A DNA stretch of 64,000 bases from Asticcacaulis currens (GCF_028550395.1 NZ_JAQQKW010000002.1:248001-312000); one strand, 5' to 3'; positions 43,650-51,732 are shown, counted from the first letter of the stretch. The notes: generated by a model not told the origin, from the letters alone. Translations and numbers: made by a program.

Positions 43650-43711
43650 GCTCCCCGCGAGCCTTCTGCTCGCGACACAGGTTGGGCTTCAGCGACAAAG
43701 GCCAGAGATCC

Positions 43712-43939
43712 CTACTCGGCCTGGCCCTGAGGCTCATCATCAACATGGGGTCGCACCCGCCCCCAGCGTTCGACATAGGCCTTGAGACAGGTCACAAAGG
43801 CCTCATCGAGCAGTTCGGCGCATTCGATCAGTCCTGCGCGGCGCATATCTTTGCGAAGGCGGTCAAGGCTATCAATGCCATCCGCAATCGTCTGATCGTG
43901 TCTATCGGCGCATGCATGACCCCACCGCTCACGCGACAT
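43712..43939 (-). CDS. Small helical protein between LuxI and DUF6499 (75 aa)
   Basis: An all-helical protein with no known motif (ADGIDSLDRLRKDMRRAGLI, ELLDEAFVTCLKAYVERW). Its ATG overlaps the last 11 bases of the luxI-like gene, so it is translated in the same operon. In quorum-controlled elements a small helical antiactivator (TraM, QseM) binds the LuxR protein; size and place would fit, but I see no sequence evidence for it. Confidence 0.6.
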   Translation of the reverse strand: MSRERWGHACADRHDQTIADGIDSLDRLRKDMRRAGLIECAELLDEAFVTCLKAYVERWGRVRPHVDDEPQGQAE

Positions 43940-44561
43940 GCTCTTCCACGGACCGAAAGTTGGCCGTCAGAAGATCGCGCAGGCCTGTGGCCTCATAGAC
44001 CCGATCACGCTGCCACGGTCGGATGGGAATGGCGGCGGCCTGTATGCGGGCGTGTGCGCCAATCGCGCGGGGCGACCCTAGTCGGTCAAGGGTGAGCCCC
44101 GCGCGCTCGAAGACTGAGCGCAGGATCAGGGTCGGCATCAGCCCGATGATCTGGTCGACGCCGTGCGCGAGCCCAAACTCGATATAGCCGACAGCCAGAG
44201 ACTGGCAGATCAACCGTCGCCTCTCGGACGGCAACCGGCTATCGATGCAAAAGCGCGTCCCTTCCCACACGCGCGGTGCGGTGAAGATCGATTTGTCCTC
44301 GACAAGATCGGGAAAGTGGTCGGCGAGCATACAGCCGAGATCAATGGGCGTGAGGCGACTGCAGCCCAGGACGGTGCGTCCGTCTTCGGTAAAGACGAGG
44401 TACTGGGCTGCCAGAGAGTCGTATTCATCGAACTCCATGCCGTCGATCGATTTCACCGCATAGCTCTGACGCTCGATGAACTCGCGATGACGCAGCTGAA
44501 ACTGGTTGAAAAACAGGTCACTGTGCGTGGATATGTCTTTATAGGAAATGAGCTTTAGCAT
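43929..44561 (-). CDS. LuxI-family acyl-homoserine-lactone synthase (210 aa)
   Basis: An autoinducer synthase using S-adenosylmethionine and an acyl-ACP. Conserved positions are visible: LRHREFIERQSY (Arg, Phe), FDEYDSLAAQYLVF (the ExD pair), GCSRLTPID (Arg) and the later WEGTRFCIDSRL. ATG 44561 is chosen because GAAGGAGGG stands seven bases before it. The gene is the first of a minus-strand operon leading to DUF6499/DUF2285 and the ABC exporter, and a candidate lux box lies 60-75 bases before it. Confidence 0.92.
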   Translation of the reverse strand: MLKLISYKDISTHSDLFFNQFQLRHREFIERQSYAVKSIDGMEFDEYDSLAAQYLVFTEDGRTVLGCSRLTPIDLGCMLADHFPDLVEDKSIFTAPRVWEGTRFCIDSRLPSERRRLICQSLAVGYIEFGLAHGVDQIIGLMPTLILRSVFERAGLTLDRLGSPRAIGAHARIQAAAIPIRPWQRDRVYEATGLRDLLTANFRSVEEHVA

Positions 44562-44620
44562 CCCCAAACCCTCCTTCTACGGATGGTTAACAGTTATCCA
44601 CAGCCTTCCACAGGTTACCA

Positions 44621-44636
44621 CTAGGCGGATTCCTAG
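44621..44636 (-). promoter_or_regulatory. Candidate lux box before the LuxI gene
   Basis: A dyad CTAGG-N6-CCTAG centred in the 120-base gap between the luxR-like and luxI-like genes, at a distance suited to LuxR-type activation. A perfect DnaA-box nonamer, TTATCCACA, lies at 44594-44602 between it and the start codon; its meaning is unknown. Confidence 0.55.
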
Positions 44637-44682
44637 GGTTTCGCGAAATTGAAGAAAATCCACCCCTCTCCGCCCAGAAAAA

Positions 44683-45447
44683 TCAAAGCTCGATATACCC
44701 CCCCATCAGCCCCTTCGTGGCGGCTGCGGTCCGGTTGTTGACCCTCAATTTGCGGAAGATGTTCTGCACATGAAAGTCGACCGATCCGGCCTTGATGCCC
44801 AGACGGTCAGCGATGACTTCATTCGACAGGCCGTGGGCGATGCGCATCAGTACGTCCTGCTCGGTGCGGGTCAGTGCGGCAGCGGCCGGAGACAGCCTGA
44901 GCCCAGGCGGGACGAGGCGCTTATAGACGACGTAAAACTGATGGCAGTAGGCGGCGAGCACATCGAGGTTTTCCATCTGTCTCGCCCGCCTGACGGACGT
45001 CGCCAGGGCGATACCCCCCCGAAGGGTCCTCGGTCCCGGGAATGGCACCCCGATCCCATTGTACAATCCGCCCTCTTCGGCCTCGCGCAGGAAATGTCTT
45101 TGCCGACGGGTGAGTTCAGTTTGGTGTTCGATGTCATTCCAGCGGAAGGGGCGGACTGAACCCACGGCCCATTTAACGACCGGATCGATGCGCGCGAGCC
45201 CATTATGTGCATAGTAGTCCTGCCAGACGGCGGGATAGGTGCTGATCAGCCCGAAGCCCTGCGCGGACGCGTCGAGATCGAGGTCGCGCATGACTGAGAA
45301 GTTCACCCGGTCAAAACCGAGGTTGGCCATAGCCTCGATAAACACCTCGAACAAACGCTCAACGGATCTGACACGGCTGGTGTCTTCAATGAACTGCTCA
45401 AGGGAATACTCACCGTTTGCATAAAGCATGACCGTCTCCGTAGCCAT
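44683..45447 (-). CDS. LuxR-family quorum-sensing regulator (254 aa)
   Basis: The N-terminal autoinducer domain keeps the usual pocket residues: Trp and Tyr in AVWQDYYAHNG, Asp-Pro in RIDPVVKWA and Trp in VRPFRWNDI. The C-terminal LuxR helix-turn-helix is LTRTEQDVLMRIAHGLSNEV, IADRLGIKAGSVDFHVQNI. It should bind an acyl-homoserine lactone made by the neighbouring LuxI and activate the operon below. A second in-frame ATG lies 18 bases downstream of the start given. Confidence 0.93.
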   Translation of the reverse strand: MATETVMLYANGEYSLEQFIEDTSRVRSVERLFEVFIEAMANLGFDRVNFSVMRDLDLDASAQGFGLISTYPAVWQDYYAHNGLARIDPVVKWAVGSVRPFRWNDIEHQTELTRRQRHFLREAEEGGLYNGIGVPFPGPRTLRGGIALATSVRRARQMENLDVLAAYCHQFYVVYKRLVPPGLRLSPAAAALTRTEQDVLMRIAHGLSNEVIADRLGIKAGSVDFHVQNIFRKLRVNNRTAAATKGLMGGYIEL

Positions 45448-45721
45448 TGGATGTCCAACGCAACTGTCCGGAGTGGCTTGTTCGGTCTCCCACGCCCCGG
45501 CGCACTACCGGCGGTATCAACGAGAGCGTACGCGCTTTGATTGAAAATGAGAAGCGCGATCAAAAATAAACGCAAGGATTGTGAAAGGTGTGCGGTATTC
45601 AGGATACACAAAAGAGATGGGTCTGGTCGCCCAGCTACCCTCTCGCCGTCGACCTTAAGACGTTCTGCATTGCGAACGTTTCGCCAGCAACGACAAAATC
45701 GACAAGCCTCTATGGGAAACT

Positions 45722-45883
45722 ATGTCCGTTTATTCTGTTCTATTTGTGGTCATGGGTGCCGTCATATCACTGACCCCATGGCTGCCCTTGGTCCTGCGCC
45801 GACGGTCTCTCAACCTCGCTATCTTCTGCACAGCTTTCGGTGTTCTCTTCTCATGGTGGGCCAGTCATACAGCACCCGATTAA
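45722..45883 (+). CDS. Possible small membrane protein (53 aa)
   Basis: A short plus-strand frame coding two hydrophobic segments (SVLFVVMGAVISLTPWLPLV and LAIFCTAFGVLFSWW) separated by an RRR loop, the positive-inside pattern of a two-helix membrane protein. GGGAAA precedes the ATG. Its 3' end overlaps, on the other strand, a DUF6088 fragment, so one of the two is probably not expressed. It is unlike any protein I recognise. Confidence 0.35.
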   Translation: MSVYSVLFVVMGAVISLTPWLPLVLRRRSLNLAIFCTAFGVLFSWWASHTAPD

Positions 45884-46040
45884 TTCCACGCAAATCTTGC
45901 GAGTGCGTTACACGTTGCGAGGTTTTATCAACGGCGTCCGGATTGAGCGCGCGCGGAAAATCACTCGGCGTCAATACCGTTCCCAACGGGGCCTGATTCA
46001 CGACATCTATGACAGTCCGCTTCAAATTCAGATTCTTCAC
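45819..46040 (-). pseudogene. DUF6088/AbiEi-type antitoxin, N-terminal fragment
   Basis: Seventy-three codons that resemble the start of DUF6088 antitoxin-like proteins: VIDVVNQAPLGTVLTPSDF, ALNPDAVDKTSQRV and LRGINRVLYDWPTM. After that point the similarity ends and a stop follows, so about two thirds of the usual protein is missing. No partner toxin is seen. GTG 46040 is the only start in reach. Confidence 0.5.
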
Positions 46041-46089
46041 GTCCGAAATTTGTATGATTTTTTTCGGACAGCCGAAACAGATCGACCAG

Positions 46090-47304
46090 TCAAGCTACCC
46101 GACGCTCCCGATCACCTTTGGATACCTTCAACTGGTCGAGGTAATCGGACCACCATTGGGCCATCTCGACCCGTTCATCCCAGTATCGCCCACGGTTATA
46201 TGTACCCCGAACCTTGTTCTTATCCTTGTGAGCCAAGGCGACCTCGATAGCGTCTGGTTGCCAGAGACGGCTTTCGTTTAGGAGCGTGCTTGCCGTGCTC
46301 CTGAACCCATGGCCGGTCATTTCATCGGAACCATATCCTAGGCGGCGCAGGGCGACATTCACCGCGTTCTCGGACATCGGTCGCTGCCATGTCCGTATCG
46401 AAGGGAAGAGATAGGCGTGGTTGCCGGTAATCTCGTTCAATTCTCGCAGAAGAGTGACTGACTGGCGAGATAGCGGCACCCAGTGCTCACGCCCCATCTT
46501 CATTCTATTTGCGGGAATGCGCCAGTAGGCCTCCTCCAGATTGAACTCCGTCCATTCCGCTCTGCGCAGTTCTGACGGACGCACAAAGACGTGGGGTGAG
46601 AGCTTGAGTGCGTATCCGATGGGCTTGTAGCCTTCAAAGCCATCGATAGCCCTTAGGAGCCCGCCCAATGGCTTCTCTTCCACGATCGCGGCGTGATTAG
46701 TCACCTTCGGGGTGCGAAGAGCGCCGGCCAGCATAGCCGTCGGATCTGTTTTGGCGCGGCTCGTCCAGATGGCATACCTGAAGACCCGCCCAGCAAAGGA
46801 ACGAAGCCTGTGGGCGGTCTCCAGATTGCCTTTCTTCTCCACCTTCCTAAGCACATGCAGAACTTCGAATGGCTCTATGTCGGAGATCGGGCGCGGGCCA
46901 AGGTTGTCAGCGAATTGCTTCAGGAGCCAAAGAGTTTTCTTTTCCGTTGCGGGAGCCATGCCATCGTCCCGCAGTTTCTGAATGTATTCCTCGGCGACGA
47001 TGTTGAACGTGCTCGCTGCAGCGATTGAGGCGGCCACCGCCTGGCGCTTCTTTTCTGTGCCAGGGTCACCACCTTTTTCTAGGAGCTCTTTAGCTTCGTC
47101 ACGCGCCTTACGCGCCGCCTTGAGACTGGTTGCAGGATAGCTTCCGAGTGCTAAAGCGCGGTCCTTGCCGTGGATGCGATATTTGAACCGCCAAAGCTTC
47201 GATCCCGAGGGCTTAATCAGCAGGTAAAGCCCGCCCTCATCGAACAGTTTGAATTCCTGATTTTTGCTTTTAACACAACGGATTGCGGCGTCCGAAAGTG
47301 ACAT
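46090..47304 (-). CDS. P4-type tyrosine integrase (404 aa)
   Basis: A site-specific recombinase with a DUF4102 arm-binding domain (FKLFDEGGLYLLIKPSG, WRFKYRIHGKDRALALGSYP), a SAM-like core-binding domain and a catalytic domain: Arg in VFVRPSELRRAEW, HGFRSTASTLL (HxxR), His in ALAHKDKN and the Tyr nucleophile in RGTYNRGRYW. It catalyses integration into the adjacent tRNA-Phe gene. ATG 47304 is preferred to a TTG at 47343, which has no ribosome site. Inverted repeats upstream of it may be operator or arm sites. Confidence 0.95.
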   Translation of the reverse strand: MSLSDAAIRCVKSKNQEFKLFDEGGLYLLIKPSGSKLWRFKYRIHGKDRALALGSYPATSLKAARKARDEAKELLEKGGDPGTEKKRQAVAASIAAASTFNIVAEEYIQKLRDDGMAPATEKKTLWLLKQFADNLGPRPISDIEPFEVLHVLRKVEKKGNLETAHRLRSFAGRVFRYAIWTSRAKTDPTAMLAGALRTPKVTNHAAIVEEKPLGGLLRAIDGFEGYKPIGYALKLSPHVFVRPSELRRAEWTEFNLEEAYWRIPANRMKMGREHWVPLSRQSVTLLRELNEITGNHAYLFPSIRTWQRPMSENAVNVALRRLGYGSDEMTGHGFRSTASTLLNESRLWQPDAIEVALAHKDKNKVRGTYNRGRYWDERVEMAQWWSDYLDQLKVSKGDRERRVA

Positions 47305-47307
47305 TTG

Positions 47308-47354
47308 GGGGTCTCGTTTTTGAGGTTCGTCGCGAGACCCCAAAAAAGACCCCC
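47308..47354. promoter_or_regulatory. Inverted repeats in the integrase leader
   Basis: Perfect nine-base arms GGGGTCTCG (47308-47316) and CGAGACCCC (47333-47341) are followed after six A by a third half-site GACCCCC (47348-47354). They lie between the integrase start and the tRNA, where arm-type integrase sites and excisionase or repressor sites are normally found. Confidence 0.55.
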
Positions 47355-47467
47355 AAAACGCCCGGATGCGGGCGGAACTGGTCGGACTTCGGCGGACCTC
47401 ACTGAGGCCCTAAACTATCAATTTTAAAGGATTTTCTCAATGCGACGTACGCCGCCGGAAGGTGCAA

Positions 47468-47543
47468 TGGTGCCTGGAGCCGGAATCGAACCAGCGACAC
47501 GCGGATTTTCAATCCGCTGCTCTACCAACTGAGCTATCCAGGC
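47468..47543 (-). tRNA. tRNA-Phe (GAA)
   Basis: A complete cloverleaf with encoded CCA: acceptor GCCTGGA/TCCAGGC, D arm GCTCAGTTGGTAGAGC, anticodon stem GCGGA/TCCGC around TTGAAAA, T arm CTGGTTCGATTCCGG. The 3' end faces the integrase, so this is the attachment site of the mobile element. The tRNA is intact after integration. Confidence 0.97.
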
Positions 47544-47652
47544 ACTCATAACATCGGAACGACCTTGGTGCGCCGCGCCGGGAGGCCGCTCTAATAAGCG
47601 AGCCATTCGGGCTTGGCAAGCGCGCAAAGCCTGAATTTCGCAAAAAACCCGC

Positions 47653-47901
47653 CTAAACCGCGTCTTTATCGTCAAAAGGTGAGGATAAGTCCGTGGGCGG
47701 CGCAATCCCCTCCTCCTCCTGAGCTTCGGCGGCCAGAGCGCCTGTGCCGCCGATGACGTATTCGCCTTTCAGCCAGTGCATGAGGTCGGTATCGGCGCAG
47801 CGTTTGGAACAAAAGGGAGAATAGTCCTTCGCCGCATTGGGAAGGCTTTGGTCAGCCACCTGATAGGGCTGCCGGCAATAGGCGCATTTGCGTTCGGTCA
47901 T
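47653..47901 (-). CDS. yacG: DNA gyrase inhibitor YacG (82 aa)
   Basis: A small zinc-finger protein: KCAYCRQPY and FCSKRCADTDL provide the four cysteines, followed by the family-typical LMHWLKGEYVI. YacG binds GyrB and blocks DNA binding by gyrase. The tail is acidic. It follows the RNase E/G-like gene by 18 bases, an arrangement common in alphaproteobacteria (maf, rne/rng-like, yacG). An ATG nine bases upstream of the start given is also possible. Confidence 0.88.
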   Translation of the reverse strand: MTERKCAYCRQPYQVADQSLPNAAKDYSPFCSKRCADTDLMHWLKGEYVIGGTGALAAEAQEEEGIAPPTDLSSPFDDKDAV

Positions 47902-47919
47902 GGGGCCCATATAGGACGA

Positions 47920-48930
47920 CTATCGCAGCGGAACAACCTCGCTGAGAGACGCCGTTTCGACGCTGAGGCGCGGTGTCAGCGGATCGAGACTGTCTTTCAG
48001 GCACTGCCGTACCTGATCAGCCACCGGCCCTGGGGCGCGCAGGATCAGCCGCCCCCCCGCATCCGATCGGGCCTCGGCCACGGCGCGCCACAGGAGTTGC
48101 CGGGCCGCCCTCAGTGGCGTATCTTCGGTGTGCGGCCGGGCGCCCCACGGCCGGCTGAATTCCAGCGTGCCGAAGCGCGTGATCGGCCCGCAGGCAATGG
48201 CGCGGCCTTCCGCCGCAAAGGCCGACTGCACCAGCCCGGTCAGCTTCTCGCCATTGTGCTTGTTGCCGATCAGATCGACCACCACCAGCCCCGCCAGATT
48301 GGACAGGCGCAGGCGGCGCACCACCTCTTCCACCGCCACCTCGTTGAGGCGCTTGGCGGCCTGACGCGGCGTGTGGATCATCCCCTCCCCCGCACGACCC
48401 ATGTCGATGTCGCAGGCGATCAGGGCACGGGTCGGCTCGATAGACAGATAGCCACCGCCGGGCAGGTCAAAGCTGGGCTGGGTCGCCTGCGCCTCGGCGA
48501 TATCGAGGGCGTCGGGGTCTTCGCAAGGCTCAAACCGGAGCTGTGGGTTGATCAGACGCCGCGCCTGTTGCTTCAGGCGTTCGATGAGCGTCAGCGTGTC
48601 CGACAGGCGACGTGGCGGCCCTTCGCTGACACCCAACAGGCGGGCGCGCGCCAATTTATCGGCACGGGCTTCGGCGGCGATTTCGACCTCCACTGCCGTG
48701 CCTTCGTTCAACGCATCCGGATCGCTGAGGTCGGCCATGGAGTCTTGCCCATCGGCCAGCCTGAGAAAGCCGATGCGCCCCGACTTTGCGGTCAGTCGCG
48801 CCACCGAGCGCGTCCCCCACAGGGTCAGCGAGGGATCGAGCACCGGGCCTTCGGCATAGAGCAGCGGCTGACCCTCACGCGCCACACAGGCGCGCACCAG
48901 ACCAAACCGCTGTTCACTATACAGTTTCAA
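47920..48930 (-). CDS. RNase E/G-family protein, short form (336 aa)
   Basis: The RNase E/G nuclease core without an S1-rich or degradosome part: GGGYLSIEPTRALIACDIDM contains the conserved strand, then AAKRLNEVAVEEVVRRLRLS and GLVVVDLIGNK with a metal-binding Asp. It is much shorter than RNase E and somewhat shorter than RNase G, and is the form found beside maf in Caulobacterales. A role in rRNA or mRNA processing is inferred from family. Its start overlaps the maf stop by four bases. Confidence 0.82.
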   Translation of the reverse strand: MKLYSEQRFGLVRACVAREGQPLLYAEGPVLDPSLTLWGTRSVARLTAKSGRIGFLRLADGQDSMADLSDPDALNEGTAVEVEIAAEARADKLARARLLGVSEGPPRRLSDTLTLIERLKQQARRLINPQLRFEPCEDPDALDIAEAQATQPSFDLPGGGYLSIEPTRALIACDIDMGRAGEGMIHTPRQAAKRLNEVAVEEVVRRLRLSNLAGLVVVDLIGNKHNGEKLTGLVQSAFAAEGRAIACGPITRFGTLEFSRPWGARPHTEDTPLRAARQLLWRAVAEARSDAGGRLILRAPGPVADQVRQCLKDSLDPLTPRLSVETASLSEVVPLR

Positions 48931-49499
48931 CCCGCGTAACCCGCGCCGCGCAGCAATTGCAGGGTCTCATAGGTGGGCAGCCCCACCACCGACGGGAAGG
49001 AGCCGATCAGGTGGATGACAAAGGCGCTGGCGCGACCCTGAATGCCGTAGCCACCGGCCTTGCCCAGACCTTCGCCGGAAGCCATATAGGCGTCAATCTC
49101 TTCGGCGCTCAGCCGTTTGAATTGCAGGCGCGTTTCCACCACGCGCGCCGACAGGCCCTTAGGCGAGACCAGCGCGACGCCGGTATAGACGCGGTGGCTG
49201 CGGCCGGACATCAGCTCCAGGCAGGCGCGCACTTCGGCATCCGTTTCAGCCTTGGGGAGGATGCGCCTGCCCACACCGACCACCGTATCGGCGGCCAGAA
49301 TATAGGCAGGGTCTTCGACCAGTGCCGCCACGGCTTCGGCCTTGGCGCGCGACAAACGCCCTGCCAATTCGCGCGGCGTCTCACCTTTCAGTGGCGTTTC
49401 ATCAATGTCGGAGGGGAGGATACGATCGGGTTTCAGACCGATCTGGGCCAGCAGGTCCACACGGCGGGGACTGGCACTGGCCAGAATAAGGGGCAGCAT
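48927..49499 (-). CDS. maf: Maf-family nucleotide pyrophosphatase (190 aa)
   Basis: The N-terminal LILASASPRRVDLLAQIG and the central YILAADTVVGVGRRILPK are the Maf signatures; SGRSHRVYTGVAL follows. Maf proteins hydrolyse modified or canonical nucleoside triphosphates and were first linked to septum formation. It lies 32 bases after infA and overlaps the RNase gene, so infA-maf-RNase-yacG form one operon. Confidence 0.95.
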   Translation of the reverse strand: MLPLILASASPRRVDLLAQIGLKPDRILPSDIDETPLKGETPRELAGRLSRAKAEAVAALVEDPAYILAADTVVGVGRRILPKAETDAEVRACLELMSGRSHRVYTGVALVSPKGLSARVVETRLQFKRLSAEEIDAYMASGEGLGKAGGYGIQGRASAFVIHLIGSFPSVVGLPTYETLQLLRGAGYAG

Positions 49500-49531
49500 C
49501 AGGCACGCCCCTTACGTAAAGCGGCCAACAC

Positions 49532-49753
49532 TTATTTGAACCGGTAAGTGATGCGGCCCTTGGTCAGGTCATAGGGCGTCATTTCGACCATGATACGGTC
49601 ACCGGCCAGCACGCGGATGCGGTTCTTGCGCATCTTGCCCGCGGTGTGCGCGATGATTTCATGACCCGAGTCTTCGAGCGTCACGCGGAATGTCGCGTTC
49701 GGCAAAAGCTCGACAACGGTACCCGCAAACTCCAACAGTTCTTCTTTTGCCAT
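49532..49753 (-). CDS. infA: Translation initiation factor IF-1 (73 aa)
   Basis: A complete OB-fold IF-1: [40 protein letters not shown] and [15 protein letters not shown]. It binds the 30S A site and assists IF-2 and IF-3. AGGGAAAGGG precedes the ATG. First gene of the infA-maf operon. Confidence 0.98.
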   Translation of the reverse strand: MAKEELLEFAGTVVELLPNATFRVTLEDSGHEIIAHTAGKMRKNRIRVLAGDRIMVEMTPYDLTKGRITYRFK

Positions 49754-49872
49754 TCGGCCCCACAGGGAAAGGGAAAAGGGCGAATCGTCATGCGATGTCG
49801 CCCATGAAAATCAGTGGCGCTCCCTTTATACCCAAACGGGTTCAGAGGAAAGAGGGAAAGCGCGCGTGAAAA

Positions 49873-49898
49873 GGCGGAGCCCCTTTCGGAACTCCGCC
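49873..49898 (-). terminator. Terminator of the outer-membrane protein gene
   Basis: Stem GGCGGAG/CTCCGCC with a 12-base loop, followed on the minus strand by CTTTTC, between the outer-membrane protein gene and infA. A smaller AGAGGC/GCCTCT hairpin lies at 49966-49980. Confidence 0.6.
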
Positions 49899-49996
49899 GA
49901 TCCAGTACACACTCCCGGAGCGAAGCGACTAGCGACCGAGCGGGAGCGCAGGTTGCGCGCCGCTAAGAGGCCAAGCCTCTGAGCGCAAGTTAAGGA

Positions 49997-50524
49997 TTAA
50001 AACTTGCGTACCACGCTGACCGACAGGTTGTCGGCATTACCCCGGTCATCCTTGAAGGCCGAGCGGGTATAGTCGCCGCGGATGGTATAGGCGTCATTGA
50101 GCTTCATCTGCGCGCCCACACCGACATCCAGCGCCGTGCCGTCTTCGGCGATCGGCGAGTTGTTATAATTCTTCAACTGAGTGTCCGAGACACCCACGCG
50201 GCCGATCAGTTCCACGCGATCCGACACCGGCAGGAAGCCCACAGCATAGGCGGCCTTCTTGTTGGTCAGCTTATAGCGGCCATTATTGGTCGTATCGCCA
50301 TTGGTGCCGGCGGCCAGTTCACCTTCGACACCGAAGTGCGGGGTCAGCTTGGCGCCGAGGCGCGCATTCATCGAGTTGAGGCTGGAATCAGACTTGTTGT
50401 TATTCGTAGCGGTCGCACCGATCGAGCCATACACTTCGGGCTGCGACAGGGACTGCGCGGAAGCCGTGGACGCGCCGAAAGCCGCAGCGGCCAGAGCGGC
50501 GGTAGCCATGAGCATGGTCTTCAT
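49997..50524 (-). CDS. Outer-membrane beta-barrel protein (175 aa)
   Basis: A signal peptide (ALAAAAFGASTASAQ) is followed by alternating strands of an eight-stranded barrel with typical aromatic ends and a C-terminal VVRKF. Similar to small opacity/porin-family proteins (VYGSIGATA, FGVEGELAAGTNGD, VELIGRVGVSDTQ). Its role is unknown; such proteins anchor the outer membrane or act as adhesins. It is monocistronic, with a 290-base upstream region that should hold its promoter and in which I see no gene. Confidence 0.85.
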   Translation of the reverse strand: MKTMLMATAALAAAAFGASTASAQSLSQPEVYGSIGATATNNNKSDSSLNSMNARLGAKLTPHFGVEGELAAGTNGDTTNNGRYKLTNKKAAYAVGFLPVSDRVELIGRVGVSDTQLKNYNNSPIAEDGTALDVGVGAQMKLNDAYTIRGDYTRSAFKDDRGNADNLSVSVVRKF

Positions 50525-50816
50525 AGTGAACTCCTATTGTCTTCGTGTGCCGTGCGGTTTTCGTGAACCGCACTCATTGTTACTCGCCGGAGCTGATGCC
50601 CCAGCGACCAGACAACAATCGCTCTGCAAAGGGGCCGCAATGGGCCGCCTCAAAGGCCATTTCTGGGCGTTTTTACAAGAAAAACATCAATTTAGGTAGA
50701 GATTGCGGCAAAACCGCCATCTTGATGAACTCAAAATGAACGACCATTCATTTCGGGAAAAATACGCATAAAGCGGCTTTTGCGCCACACCTGCATTTTA
50801 TCCCCACACGGAGCAA

Positions 50817-51272
50817 TTAACCCCGCAGGTGCAGGGCGTGGATCAGGGTGAACAGACGCCGCGCCGTTTCATGATCAATTTCGATCTTGCCGGTCAGACG
50901 CTCGGTCAGGAGGTCCGCACCGTCATTGTGAATACCGCGACGCCCCATGTCGATGGACTCGATCTGCCCCACCGTGGCGTTTTTCAACGCCTCGTAATAG
51001 CTTTCGCAGATCATGGCATAGTCCTTCATGATCGGCTTGAGCGGTGTGAAGGACAGCATGAACTTCTTGGCATAGCCGTCGCCCGACACGTCAAACACCA
51101 GACGCCCGTCTTCATAGGCCAGTCGCAGATCGTATTTTTCCGCTGTGCCGCCTTCGGGTTTGAAGCTGTTTTTTTCGATCAGGTCGAACATGGCGACCTG
51201 ACGCTCATGCTCCACCTCCGGCGACGGCGAAGCCAGGCTGTCGGAGTCGATGTCGATACGGGCCAGTTTCAT
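50817..51272 (-). CDS. UPF0262 family protein (151 aa)
   Basis: A conserved alphaproteobacterial protein of unknown function. The start LARIDIDSDSLASPSPEVEH, the middle YDLRLAYEDGRLVFDV and YAMICESYYEALKNAT are characteristic. No signal or membrane segment. It follows the DUF2948 gene by two bases, in the usual murA-DUF2948-UPF0262 order. Confidence 0.9.
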   Translation of the reverse strand: MKLARIDIDSDSLASPSPEVEHERQVAMFDLIEKNSFKPEGGTAEKYDLRLAYEDGRLVFDVSGDGYAKKFMLSFTPLKPIMKDYAMICESYYEALKNATVGQIESIDMGRRGIHNDGADLLTERLTGKIEIDHETARRLFTLIHALHLRG

Positions 51273-51274
51273 AA

Positions 51275-51727
51275 TTACACCGGGTGGCTGGGGGTCGAAC
51301 GGGCGCGATGCGGCGCGGCGAGGTCCATAAGCAGAAGATCGACGGCCTCAACCTCGATCTTCAGTTCGGCGGCGGCCTTGCCCGCAAAGCGCAGATAGAG
51401 GTGGCAGGCCGGGGCTTCGAGCGGTTCGGTGGCCAGATGCAGGATGGTCATGCCTTGCGGCGGCCGATGCACGTCGAAGCCACGCGACTGAAGGCCGGTG
51501 ATCGAGCCGATCTGCAAGGCACAGGCGGCGCGCAACGGCGTGCGGCTCTTGTGTTCATGGCAAAAGCGATTGAAGCGCAGAGTCAGGGCACGGGCACGGG
51601 CATCATAACGCACGTCTTCGCCGCGCAGGGCCGCATCCTGCAGCAGCGCGCTCAGCGGCACCACGTCCTCTTCGCTCTGGGCGAGAAGACGGAGCGGTTT
51701 CGGCTTATTTTGAAACCACCCAAACAT
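51275..51727 (-). CDS. DUF2948 family protein (150 aa)
   Basis: Another conserved alphaproteobacterial protein of unknown function: LRLLAQSEEDVVPLSALLQD, ALTLRFNRFCHE and LHLATEPLEAPACHLYLRF are family-like. It is five bases from murA on the same strand, so its conservation next to an envelope gene may be functional or only operonic. Confidence 0.9.
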   Translation of the reverse strand: MFGWFQNKPKPLRLLAQSEEDVVPLSALLQDAALRGEDVRYDARARALTLRFNRFCHEHKSRTPLRAACALQIGSITGLQSRGFDVHRPPQGMTILHLATEPLEAPACHLYLRFAGKAAAELKIEVEAVDLLLMDLAAPHRARSTPSHPV

Positions 51728-51732
51728 GAGGC

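Larger units (their letters stand above)
1..47467. mobile_element. Right part of an integrative and conjugative-type element in tRNA-Phe
   Basis: A P4-type integrase gene lies 164 bases from the 3' end of tRNA-Phe and points away from it, the usual layout of an element integrated into a tRNA 3' end. Leftward lie modules typical of alphaproteobacterial ICEs: LuxR/LuxI, DUF6499/DUF2285, an excisionase-like HTH protein, DUF932, DUF736 and a ParB-like protein. Beyond the tRNA the genes are housekeeping. I found no second copy of the tRNA 3' end in the window, so the other attachment site should lie left of base 1. Relaxase and mating-pair genes are not visible, so conjugative ability is inferred from the regulatory module only. 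Confidence 0.78.

Noticed and set aside
43712-43939. A confirmed QseM or TraM antiactivator
   Set aside because: Size, helical content and position fit, but I see no sequence motif that ties it to either family.
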